A DNA stretch of 7,675 nt from an uncultured Clostridia bacterium (GTDB taxonomy: Bacteria; Bacillota; Clostridia; Lachnospirales; Lachnospiraceae), in assembly GCA_937888895.1 (NCBI GenBank), contig CALASV010000104.1, positions 1-7,675 of the forward strand. Reading direction: 5' to 3'. Positions 1-5,547 of this stretch are shown one piece after another. The notes beneath the pieces are model-generated. The model saw nothing but the letters and a program-made list of their open reading frames with translations, did not search any database and was not told where the DNA came from. How positions within the stretch are numbered: position 1 is the first letter of the stretch; every line of letters starts with the position of its first letter. Made by a program: the position numbers and the translations under genes.

Positions 1-26
1 CTGCTTATTTTTCATTTGTGAGAAAG

Positions 27-842
27 TTATCGTTTTCTAAGTTCCCAAAAAGCAACGGCACTGGCAGCAGCAACATTTAAAGAGTCTACTCCATGTGACA
101 TTGGAATACGGGCAGTATAGTCGCAAGTAGCAATTGTTTGTTGTGCAAGACCGTCTCCTTCTGAACCAAGGACAATAGCGAGTTTTTCTTCTGATAATAA
201 TTGTGGGTTATCAATGCTAATGGAGTTATCGGTTAGTGCCATAGCAACGGTACGGAAGCCTAAGTTTTTGATTTGTTCAATATAGGAAGTAGATTCATTT
301 TCTAAAAATGTCCAAGGAATTTGAAATACAGTACCCATGCTAACACGAACCGAGCGACGATACAGAGGGTCACTGCAAGCAGGAGTAAGTAGTACGGCAT
401 CGATATGTAATGCGGCAGCAGAGCGAAAAATAGCACCAATATTCGTTGGATTTGTTATATTTTCTAAAACAGCAATACGAGATGCATTCATGCAAAGGTC
501 TGTTATACTAGGCAGAGGACGACGAAACATGGCACATAAAATACCACGAGTTAATGGAAAACCAGTTATTTTTGTCAATACATCGGAAGATGCTGTATAG
601 ACAGGAATATTATCACAACGAGAAAGAATGTCTTTTGCCTCTCCCTCGATATGCTTTTTCTCTAGTAAAAAAGAAAGAGGGGTGTATCCTGCCTTGAAAG
701 CACGTTCAATTACTTTCGTAGTTTCAGCGATAAAAATTCCTAACTTTGGCTCATACAAATGAAGTAGTTGCGTTTCATTCAGACGAGCATAAATATCTAA
801 TTCTGGTATTGAAAAATCAGTAATTTCTATAATATTTAACAT
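27..842 (-). CDS. SpoU/TrmH-family RNA 2'-O-ribose methyltransferase
   Basis: This 271-residue protein is a predicted SAM-dependent enzyme that methylates the ribose 2'-OH of a tRNA or rRNA nucleotide in the cytoplasm. All three SPOUT-class motifs are visible. Motif 1 is NITNPTNIGAIFRSAAAL at residues 128-145, with N134 and R140. Motif 2 is LGSEGDGL at 225-232. Motif 3 is IPMSHGVDSLNVAAASA at 246-262, with the SLN signature at 254-256; motifs 2 and 3 form the knotted SAM site. Residues 1 to about 110 are a substrate-recognition-type N-terminal region as in RlmB/TrmH relatives. The ATG at 842 is chosen because GGAGG at 848-852 lies 5 nt before it; a TTG at 854 would put that site inside the gene. 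The target nucleotide cannot be told from sequence, so no gene symbol is given. It is transcribed alone, downstream of the neighbouring operon's terminator. Confidence 0.93.
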   Translation of the reverse strand: MLNIIEITDFSIPELDIYARLNETQLLHLYEPKLGIFIAETTKVIERAFKAGYTPLSFLLEKKHIEGEAKDILSRCDNIPVYTASSDVLTKITGFPLTRGILCAMFRRPLPSITDLCMNASRIAVLENITNPTNIGAIFRSAAALHIDAVLLTPACSDPLYRRSVRVSMGTVFQIPWTFLENESTSYIEQIKNLGFRTVAMALTDNSISIDNPQLLSEEKLAIVLGSEGDGLAQQTIATCDYTARIPMSHGVDSLNVAAASAVAFWELRKR

Positions 843-871
843 AAATTCCTCCAAGAAATTTTCTAACTGCT

Positions 872-900
872 ATTTTATATAATAAATAAAAACAATGCAA
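872..900 (-). promoter_or_regulatory. Sigma-A-type promoter of the RNA methyltransferase gene
   Basis: On the minus strand TTGCAT (895-900) is followed after exactly 17 nt by TAAAAT (872-877). Transcription would start near 865 and give a short leader before the ATG at 842. It lies between the hairpin at 970-1016 and the gene, as expected for a separately transcribed gene. The call rests on hexamer match and spacing only. Confidence 0.55.
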
Positions 901-969
901 GTTTTTTATCATATTGACTCTAGATTTTTACTTTATTACTGGAATGAAGTGAAGAATAATAAAAATATG

Positions 970-1016
970 AAAAATTGCCCCATCGCTAAAAGTAATTTTA
1001 GAATGAGGCAATTTTT
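970..1016 (-). terminator. Hairpin terminator of the VTC-DUF4956-lipoprotein operon
   Basis: AAAAATTGCC (970-979) pairs with GGCAATTTTT (1007-1016). The stem continues through a small mismatch with CAT/ATG and an inner 6-bp stem (986-991 with 996-1001) closed by a GTAA tetraloop. Read on the minus strand it begins 17 nt after the lipoprotein stop and ends in a T run. It separates the operon from the downstream methyltransferase gene on the same strand. Confidence 0.75.
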
Positions 1017-1032
1017 ACGCTATTCAAGAACG

Positions 1033-2970
1033 TTAGTTTGCTTCAAATGTTCCAGAAGTAGAGCCTATTGTAACTGTATATGTTTCTCCTGATATTATTT
1101 CAGGGCTACTTAAAATGAGTATATTAAAATCTAATTTTGGTGTATAGGAAATAATAGTTGTTCCATTGTTATCTGTTAAAGTAATTAAAGTGTCAGCAGA
1201 TGCATTTCCTACATTTAAAGAAATAACTCCTTGGTTAGAGTCACTAAATGTTTGAGCCATACCAGAAGCACCTGTTCCAATAAAAGTTCCACCTGTAATT
1301 GTTGCACTGCTGTCATAGTCTAAAGTAGCAGTATCACCTCTTGTTGGACCACAAACAATCGTATTTCCTCCAGAAATCAATAATGTTCCATTCGCATCAA
1401 TACCATCACCAGAAGCATTGATATAAAGAGTTCCATTAGAAATTTCAATACTACCATTAGAGGAAGAACTCATGCCAAAGCCTCCACCAAATCTATCATT
1501 TCCACGTTGTCCACCAAATCCACTAGAATCTGTACCACCTGCTGCATTGATTCCATCATCCGTAGCAACCAGTTTAATATCTCCACCAGATACTTTTATA
1601 TGAAGTCCTTCTAATCCTTCATAACTTGTGGAAATAGCAATAGTTCCAGAAGTTATACTTAATGTTTCATCTGCATGAAAAGCATCATCACCAGAAGCAA
1701 TTTGAAAAGTTCCTCCATTTACAGTTATATTTGTATTAGAATGAATGGAATCGTCAGCAGAATCAATCGTAAAAGTACCACCATTGATAATGAAATCAGA
1801 AGTAGCTTTCATACCTTTTATACTAGTGCTGTCGCTTTCTGTTGTAGTAATATTATTATTTGCTAGATTGCCTTGATTTCTACCAGTTCCTTTATTACCT
1901 TTGTTTCCACCTGGTCCGCGACCACCAAATCCACCCCAAAATTCTGAAGTTTGTTGTGTTGCATTTTCGTGTCCACCACCAGATACAATATCAAAAGTTC
2001 CATTTTCAATTTGCATCGTAGAAGTAGCACTAATACCATCACCTTCAGATTCTATATGAAATGTACCACTTTCTATATAAACAAATCCTAACAAGGCATC
2101 GTCTGTGTGTTCTGCATGGATTCCGTCTTTACCAGAAATAATATTTATGGCTGCATTTGCAATACAAACATTATCTTTTCCAGTAATTCCATGAGAGGAG
2201 GAAGTAATTGTGTAAGTTCCACTGGTCATAGTTAATTCATCTTTAGAAACAATACCATGTCCAGAAGGAGAAGTAATCGTTAAACTACCTGTACCATTGA
2301 AAGTAATATCTTCTTTAGAAAAAATTACAGAATCAATATTGTTTTCATCAATAGCAGTAAAAGTGCCACCATTAGAAAGTGTATTTATTGTATTTGGAGC
2401 AAGAGTAATAAATACTTTATCTGATTGTAAAATGTAAATAGGAGCAGAAGTTTCGCTATGAATTGTCACACCATTTAGTACGAGTTGTGTTTTATCTGAT
2501 TTATCAGAGTTTACAACAATCATACCATTATTTAATGTACCAGAGAGGATATAAGTACCCTCATCTAAAATAGTAATAGTACTACCTGAAATTTGTACAG
2601 CATTTGAAGAACAAGTTGCAGAATCACCATTTAATTGAATAATAGCACTTTTATTTTCATCGTAGTCAATATCAAAATCTCGATTAGAAAATATATCAGA
2701 GTTTTGACTTACTATAATATTTGTAGTATCAGAGGTTTCATTATTAGATTTTATGGTACTATTGTTTGTTATTTCAGAGTTATCTTTATTTATATTATTA
2801 TTTGTTGTATCTGTAGTATCTTTATTTGTATTATTATTTGATATATTTGTATTGTTTTCTTGAGTTATCGTTTCGGAATTATTTTGTATGTCATTTTGTG
2901 TTTCATTGCTACATCCTGAAATTAATAATAAAGATAGTGATAAAATAGTAGTAATCTGTTTTAGTTTCAT
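1033..2970 (-). CDS. Cthe_2159-type carbohydrate-binding beta-helix lipoprotein
   Basis: This 645-residue surface lipoprotein has a signal peptide (MKLKQ, then a hydrophobic stretch) ending in lipobox LISGC, with the lipidated Cys at 20. Residues 21-92 form an Asn/Thr/Ser-rich linker that would span the cell wall. From about residue 93 to the end there are repeated short strands with the pattern GGTF-x-I-x-S followed by DG/DD-I-x-A turns, for example DGIHAE (~282), GDGISA (~310) and ADDSIH (405-410). This is the signature of the Cthe_2159 / DUF4353 family. The founding member, from Clostridium thermocellum, is a calcium-binding right-handed parallel beta-helix reported to bind cellulose and polygalacturonate. 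Two glycine-rich insertions (about 335-372 and 483-502) interrupt the helix. No catalytic motif is evident. The ATG at 2970 is preceded by an AAAGGAAAGG site; an in-frame TTG at 3003 would place that site inside the gene. It is the third gene of the operon, 33 nt after DUF4956. Confidence 0.88.
   Translation of the reverse strand: MKLKQITTILSLSLLLISGCSNETQNDIQNNSETITQENNTNISNNNTNKDTTDTTNNNINKDNSEITNNSTIKSNNETSDTTNIIVSQNSDIFSNRDFDIDYDENKSAIIQLNGDSATCSSNAVQISGSTITILDEGTYILSGTLNNGMIVVNSDKSDKTQLVLNGVTIHSETSAPIYILQSDKVFITLAPNTINTLSNGGTFTAIDENNIDSVIFSKEDITFNGTGSLTITSPSGHGIVSKDELTMTSGTYTITSSSHGITGKDNVCIANAAINIISGKDGIHAEHTDDALLGFVYIESGTFHIESEGDGISATSTMQIENGTFDIVSGGGHENATQQTSEFWGGFGGRGPGGNKGNKGTGRNQGNLANNNITTTESDSTSIKGMKATSDFIINGGTFTIDSADDSIHSNTNITVNGGTFQIASGDDAFHADETLSITSGTIAISTSYEGLEGLHIKVSGGDIKLVATDDGINAAGGTDSSGFGGQRGNDRFGGGFGMSSSSNGSIEISNGTLYINASGDGIDANGTLLISGGNTIVCGPTRGDTATLDYDSSATITGGTFIGTGASGMAQTFSDSNQGVISLNVGNASADTLITLTDNNGTTIISYTPKLDFNILILSSPEIISGETYTVTIGSTSGTFEAN
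2782..2853. repeat. 36-bp tandem duplication in the lipoprotein linker
   Basis: Positions 2782-2817 and 2818-2853 are adjacent copies of a 36-base unit that agree at 31 of 36 bases by hand alignment; the first 21 bases differ at only one position. The copies encode linker residues 52-63 and 40-51, each ending in NNN(T/I)NKD. The period is a multiple of three, so the frame is kept. It looks like a slippage-type duplication that lengthened the wall-spanning linker. Confidence 0.8.
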
Positions 2971-3003
2971 AAATAAATTCCTTTCCTTTATGATAAATTT
3001 CAA

Positions 3004-3699
3004 TTACAATTCTGTTACTGTCGTTTCTTGTTTCGATACGGTAATTTCTAAGTTTCCATTTCTACAACGTAACTGGTCAATCATTTCTTTTTCTTTTGTT
3101 GCGTCTTTGAGTGTAAGATTATAAGTAAGACGGAACATACTTCCCATATTTGTTGTTTTTACACGAATTAATTCATAAGAAGTTGCATAATTAACAAAAA
3201 CATCTTCAAAGACATTCGAATAATCTAAATCTTCAGGAATTGTAATATTTAAAGTTTTATCAATAGCACTATTTTTTCTTGTACCAAAATCCAACTGATT
3301 ATAGAGTATGCTAATAGCACACATAATAATTGTAAAAAGTACAGAAAAACCTAAATATCCCATACCTGCGATAAGCCCAGAACCCATAGCAAGAAAGAGC
3401 ATTGTAATTTCTTTTGCTGTTCCGGGTACAGAACGAAAACGAACTAAACTAAATGCACCTGCGACAGCAACACCTGTACCGACATTTCCATTCACCATCA
3501 TAATAACAACACAAACGACAGTAGGAAGTAATGCTAATGTAAGTACAAAACTTTTTGTATAACGACTGCGATACATAAAAGCGAAGGCTAGAAGTAAACC
3601 AACAAGTAATGAAGTGGCAATACAAAGCAAAAAATCTGAAACGGAAATAATAGGGGTCATATCAGTGTCGAATAGACCTTGAAATAGGTTGTTAGGCAT
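3004..3699 (-). CDS. DUF4956 family integral membrane protein
   Basis: The 231-residue protein fits DUF4956, whose biochemical function I do not know to be established. Hydrophobic segments lie at about 21-43, 51-69 and 100-133 (the last long enough for two passes). Between them is the conserved block GAFSLVRFRSVPGTAKEI at 81-98, whose VRFR core is the family hallmark. Residues ~138-231 are a soluble, probably cytoplasmic domain. The layout of glycine-rich membrane helices plus a small alpha/beta tail loosely recalls MgtC-like proteins, but that is only an impression. The ATG at 3699 has AAAGGAG about 9 nt upstream and overlaps the VTC gene's stop by 8 bases, so the two are probably translationally coupled and may form a complex. 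DUF4956 genes are, from memory, frequent neighbours of VTC-domain genes in bacteria, which supports a shared role at the membrane. Confidence 0.88.
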   Translation of the reverse strand: MPNNLFQGLFDTDMTPIISVSDFLLCIATSLLVGLLLAFAFMYRSRYTKSFVLTLALLPTVVCVVIMMVNGNVGTGVAVAGAFSLVRFRSVPGTAKEITMLFLAMGSGLIAGMGYLGFSVLFTIIMCAISILYNQLDFGTRKNSAIDKTLNITIPEDLDYSNVFEDVFVNYATSYELIRVKTTNMGSMFRLTYNLTLKDATKEKEMIDQLRCRNGNLEITVSKQETTVTEL

Positions 3700-4408
3700 A
3701 GCAGTAGTCTCCTTTCATTTTTGGGAAAATAATGGTTTGGTAGGCTGTTCCATATTTAGAAAACGAAGTTTTGTAAATATGTTCTTTGGATAAAATTTGT
3801 GTCATCCATAATGGGATTCCGCCAGAACATTTAATTTCCATAAGTACAAGATGTTTTGGAAAAATAGAAATTCCTCCAATTTCTGATTGTAACGATAAAT
3901 CTTCTTCACGACATAAAATATTGTCATCGAATGTGACACGAAAATCATCTCCACAAAAAGAATAATAAGCTTCTCGTTCATAAGATAAAAAAACAGTAGG
4001 GTGGAGTGTTTCATAATAGTTGCAAAAATAATCAATTTCTGCACTAATTTGTGTATTTAGCCCGATGTCGGTTCGCTCACAAATCCATTGCATTGCTTGT
4101 TCTTCTGGCATAGATAAGCGACGTTTATATACAATATGTTTATATTTTTTCTTTAGTTCTACAAAAACAGGACTATCTTTATTTGCTTTAGAATAACTGC
4201 GAATACGAAGTTTTTCTTTGTAAGCAGGTTTTTCAACAGAACGTCTGATAAGTCGATATGTATTGGTATCGAAATAAATATTACGAATCGTAGTACGACC
4301 GTAGTTATCTAAAGCCATATAGGGTTTCATTGTTTCTAAAATTCGTTCTTTTTGTTCTAAAGTTATGATGTATTTTAGTTCATAACGCTTAAAATTTGAT
4401 TGATACAT
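3692..4408 (-). CDS. VTC-domain protein, polyphosphate polymerase-like
   Basis: This 238-residue soluble protein is a stand-alone VTC domain, the tunnel-shaped triphosphate-tunnel-metalloenzyme fold that in yeast Vtc4 makes polyphosphate from ATP. The expected charged tunnel strands are in order: KRYELKY (7-13), IRNIYFDT (41-48), EKLRIRSY (65-72), FVELKKK (82-88), YKRRLS (94-99), SYEREAY (142-148), RVTFDD (157-162) and LMEIKCSGGIPLWM (189-202), then KTSFSKYG (213-220). These include the basic pairs (R68/R70, K86, R145, R157) and the acidic metal-ligand candidate E191. No SPX or membrane domain is attached, so membrane association would come from the coupled DUF4956 protein. The ATG at 4408 is set by AAAGGAGG six bases upstream; an earlier ATG at 4468 would swallow that site. 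It is first in the operon. Activity of such bacterial proteins is largely untested, so the polymer made is inferred. Confidence 0.9.
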   Translation of the reverse strand: MYQSNFKRYELKYIITLEQKERILETMKPYMALDNYGRTTIRNIYFDTNTYRLIRRSVEKPAYKEKLRIRSYSKANKDSPVFVELKKKYKHIVYKRRLSMPEEQAMQWICERTDIGLNTQISAEIDYFCNYYETLHPTVFLSYEREAYYSFCGDDFRVTFDDNILCREEDLSLQSEIGGISIFPKHLVLMEIKCSGGIPLWMTQILSKEHIYKTSFSKYGTAYQTIIFPKMKGDYCYA

Positions 4409-4431
4409 AACACTCCTCCTTTGCGAAGGTA

Positions 4432-4440
4432 AGTATAGCA
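4432..4440 (-). promoter_or_regulatory. Extended -10 promoter of the VTC operon
   Basis: On the minus strand the sequence TGCTATACT (4440 down to 4432) is an extended -10 element. No good -35 hexamer is present at the right distance (TCGCTT at best), which is usual for extended -10 promoters. Predicted start near 4425 leaves a leader of about 17 nt holding the AGGAGG site of the VTC gene. Confidence 0.45.
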
Positions 4441-4552
4441 AAAAAAAAGAACGAAAGCGAAAAAACATAAAATCTTCACATTAAATTCATTTAAAGAACA
4501 TAAATTTTGAAAGTTTATTTTGACTATATATTACGAGAATAGGATACAGTTA

Positions 4553-4589
4553 CGAACAAGTAACATAGTAAATTATAAATATTTGTTCG
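4553..4589. repeat. CGAACAA / TTGTTCG inverted repeat
   Basis: A perfect 7-base inverted repeat (4553-4559 and 4583-4589) is separated by 23 bases. The GC-containing arms stand out in very AT-rich surroundings. It may be a pair of half-sites for a regulator or chance; there is no T tract to make it a terminator. Confidence 0.35.
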
Positions 4590-4658
4590 GCTAAATATTA
4601 TAGAAAGAAATTCAATGCTTGGTTTCAAAATTTTATAAAAAACTCAACAATGGCGTTA

Positions 4659-4687
4659 TTGTTTCTTTTTTGGCAAAATGATATACT
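4659..4687 (+). promoter_or_regulatory. Sigma-A-type promoter of the XRE regulator gene
   Basis: TTGTTT (4659-4664) and TATACT (4682-4687) are separated by 17 nt. Transcription would begin around 4694, giving a leader of about 40 nt with AAGGAG at 4721-4726. The start point falls at the palindrome 4695-4706. Confidence 0.55.
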
Positions 4688-4694
4688 CTAGTTC

Positions 4695-4706
4695 AGAAAG
4701 CTTTCT
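4695..4706. promoter_or_regulatory. Perfect 12-bp palindrome, candidate operator
   Basis: AGAAAGCTTTCT is a perfect palindrome placed at the predicted transcription start of the XRE gene. Flanking TTCA and TGAA extend the symmetry with a one-base offset. Position and symmetry suit an autorepressor site bound by a dimeric HTH protein such as the one encoded immediately downstream. This is inference; no second copy was found near the VTC operon promoter. Confidence 0.35.
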
Positions 4707-4735
4707 ATGAATGAACAAAAAAGGAGAAATAGAGT

Positions 4736-5269
4736 ATGTCATTTAATATATATAAAGTAGGAGAGCAAATTGCTTCTCTTAGAAAAAATAAAAATTTAAC
4801 ACAAGCAGAACTTGGAGAGCGTTTGAATGTTTCATCACAGGCAGTATCAAAATGGGAGCGAGGAGAGAGTATGCCAGAAATTTCTTTATTACCTGACTTG
4901 GCAGTAGCATTAGAAACAACAATTGATAATATTCTTAGTGATGGAACACCACTTGCTGGATATGGACGAAAAATCACAGTAAAAGAAGTAAGAGAAGCTT
5001 TAGATTATTTTGAAAAAATAGGTGAATTATTAGGAACAGATAATGCATTTTATATTGGAGCAATTGAAGGCATTGACCGAAAGATGAATATTGAATTTGA
5101 GAATTATATGAAGGATAGTTTTACTCGTGAAGCAATGATTGCAGAGGCAATAATTCAATGTTTAGTTTGTGGAGCATATATCGATTTATCTGATGTAAAA
5201 AGAGAAATAAAGCACGAACATTGGTATGAAATAATTAAGAAATTTGCAAAAATGCATGGCATTTCTTAA
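4736..5269 (+). CDS. XRE-family HTH transcriptional regulator
   Basis: The 177-residue protein begins with a Cro/CI-type helix-turn-helix at about residues 6-62. Within it TQAELGERLNVSSQAVSKWE is the classical pair of helices, with the SKWERGE stretch following the recognition helix. It is a predicted cytoplasmic DNA-binding regulator. Residues ~75-177 form a helical C-terminal domain I do not recognise by name (it includes EALDYFEKIGELLG and a Cys-containing AEAIIQCLVCGAYIDLSD segment). It probably mediates dimerisation or ligand sensing. The ATG at 4736 lies 9 nt after AAGGAG. It is divergent from the VTC operon, so regulation of that operon, of itself, or both is possible. A strong terminator follows at once, so it is monocistronic. 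Confidence 0.9.
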   Translation: MSFNIYKVGEQIASLRKNKNLTQAELGERLNVSSQAVSKWERGESMPEISLLPDLAVALETTIDNILSDGTPLAGYGRKITVKEVREALDYFEKIGELLGTDNAFYIGAIEGIDRKMNIEFENYMKDSFTREAMIAEAIIQCLVCGAYIDLSDVKREIKHEHWYEIIKKFAKMHGIS

Positions 5270-5278
5270 AAAAGAAGT

Positions 5279-5316
5279 AAAAGAGAAGTAATTTGTAAAA
5301 GTTACTTCTCTTTTTT
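5279..5316 (+). terminator. Rho-independent terminator of the XRE gene
   Basis: AAAAGAGAAGTAA (5279-5291) pairs perfectly with TTACTTCTCTTTT (5302-5314). Three more inner pairs (one G-T) close on a GTAA tetraloop, giving a 16-bp stem. A run of six T (5311-5316) ends the structure. It starts about 10 nt after the XRE stop codon. Confidence 0.9.
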
Positions 5317-5441
5317 ATGGATAAATTGTAGGAAAAATATGTGAGCATAGGTGAGTGATAAGCAAATTGTGAATCTTTACTTGATTTAATAAAAAATTAA
5401 TATTTTACAAATATTTTTCAAACAAATTTTAAATAAAAATG

Positions 5442-5450
5442 TGTTATAAT
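5442..5450 (+). promoter_or_regulatory. Extended -10 promoter of the chemotaxis receptor gene
   Basis: TGTTATAAT contains a perfect TATAAT (5445-5450) preceded by the TGn extension. No recognisable -35 lies upstream at 16-18 nt. The region does not match the TAAA-N15-GCCGATAA pattern of the motility sigma factor. Predicted start near 5457 gives a ~90-nt leader. Confidence 0.6.
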
Positions 5451-5458
5451 AAGTACAA

Positions 5459-5524
5459 AATCGGAAGAATTTCAATGAGATATTGTTAGGAATTTATAGA
5501 TAAGGAAAGTGAAATGAACCGATT
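5459..5524 (+). promoter_or_regulatory. Foldable 5' leader of the chemotaxis receptor mRNA
   Basis: At the very start of the predicted transcript AATCGG (5459-5464) can pair with CCGATT (5519-5524). Across a small internal loop ATTTC (5469-5473) can pair with GAAAT (5511-5515), enclosing about 37 nt. The ribosome site GGAGG (5535-5539) lies just beyond. It matches no riboswitch class I know, and pairing by chance is possible. Confidence 0.3.
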
Positions 5525-5547
5525 AGTATTATATGGAGGAGAAGAGA

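Larger units (their letters stand above)
4409..4735. other. Divergent intergenic region between the VTC operon and the XRE gene
   Basis: This 327-base, strongly AT-rich stretch carries no convincing ORF or RNA gene. It holds a minus-strand promoter for the VTC operon near 4432, a plus-strand promoter and palindrome just before the XRE gene, and an inverted repeat at 4553-4589. A TTGACT at 4520-4525 has only a poor -10 (GATACA, 17 nt away), so a second plus-strand promoter is possible but weak. Confidence 0.6.

Noticed and set aside
843..854. TTG start for the RNA methyltransferase, four codons upstream
   Set aside because: It would place the GGAGG ribosome site inside the coding sequence; ATG at 842 is ideally spaced from it.
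895..1092. Plus-strand 65-codon open frame
   Set aside because: It runs across the operon terminator and into the antisense of the lipoprotein gene, with no ribosome site.
2635..2841. Plus-strand Ile-rich open frame that looks like a hydrophobic peptide
   Set aside because: It is the antisense of the Asn/Thr-rich linker; Asn codons read backwards give Ile and Val, so the hydrophobicity is an artefact.
2971..3003. TTG start for the lipoprotein, eleven codons upstream
   Set aside because: The ribosome site AAAGGAAAGG lies within this stretch, and starting at 2970 gives a normal lipoprotein signal peptide.
3802..4044. Minus-strand 80-codon frame
   Set aside because: It is an out-of-frame reading inside the VTC gene.
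4409..4468. ATG at 4468 extending the VTC protein by 20 residues
   Set aside because: The extension contains both the AGGAGG site and the predicted promoter, and the VTC fold starts at KRYELKY just after the ATG at 4408.
4705..4977. Minus-strand 90-codon frame opposite the XRE gene
   Set aside because: It lies antisense to a clear HTH gene, lacks a ribosome site and shows no family resemblance.
5430..5460. Motility sigma factor (SigD/FliA) promoter for the chemotaxis receptor
   Set aside because: TAAA is present by AT richness, but no GCCGATAA-like -10 follows at 15 nt; an extended TGTTATAAT is the better explanation.
5533..5547. ATG at 5533 for the chemotaxis receptor
   Set aside because: GGAGG at 5535-5539 would be inside the gene; it is correctly spaced for the ATG at 5548.
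5457..5547. Cyclic-di-GMP riboswitch before the chemotaxis receptor
   Set aside because: The leader is too short and lacks the conserved core sequences and tetraloop-receptor features of either known class.
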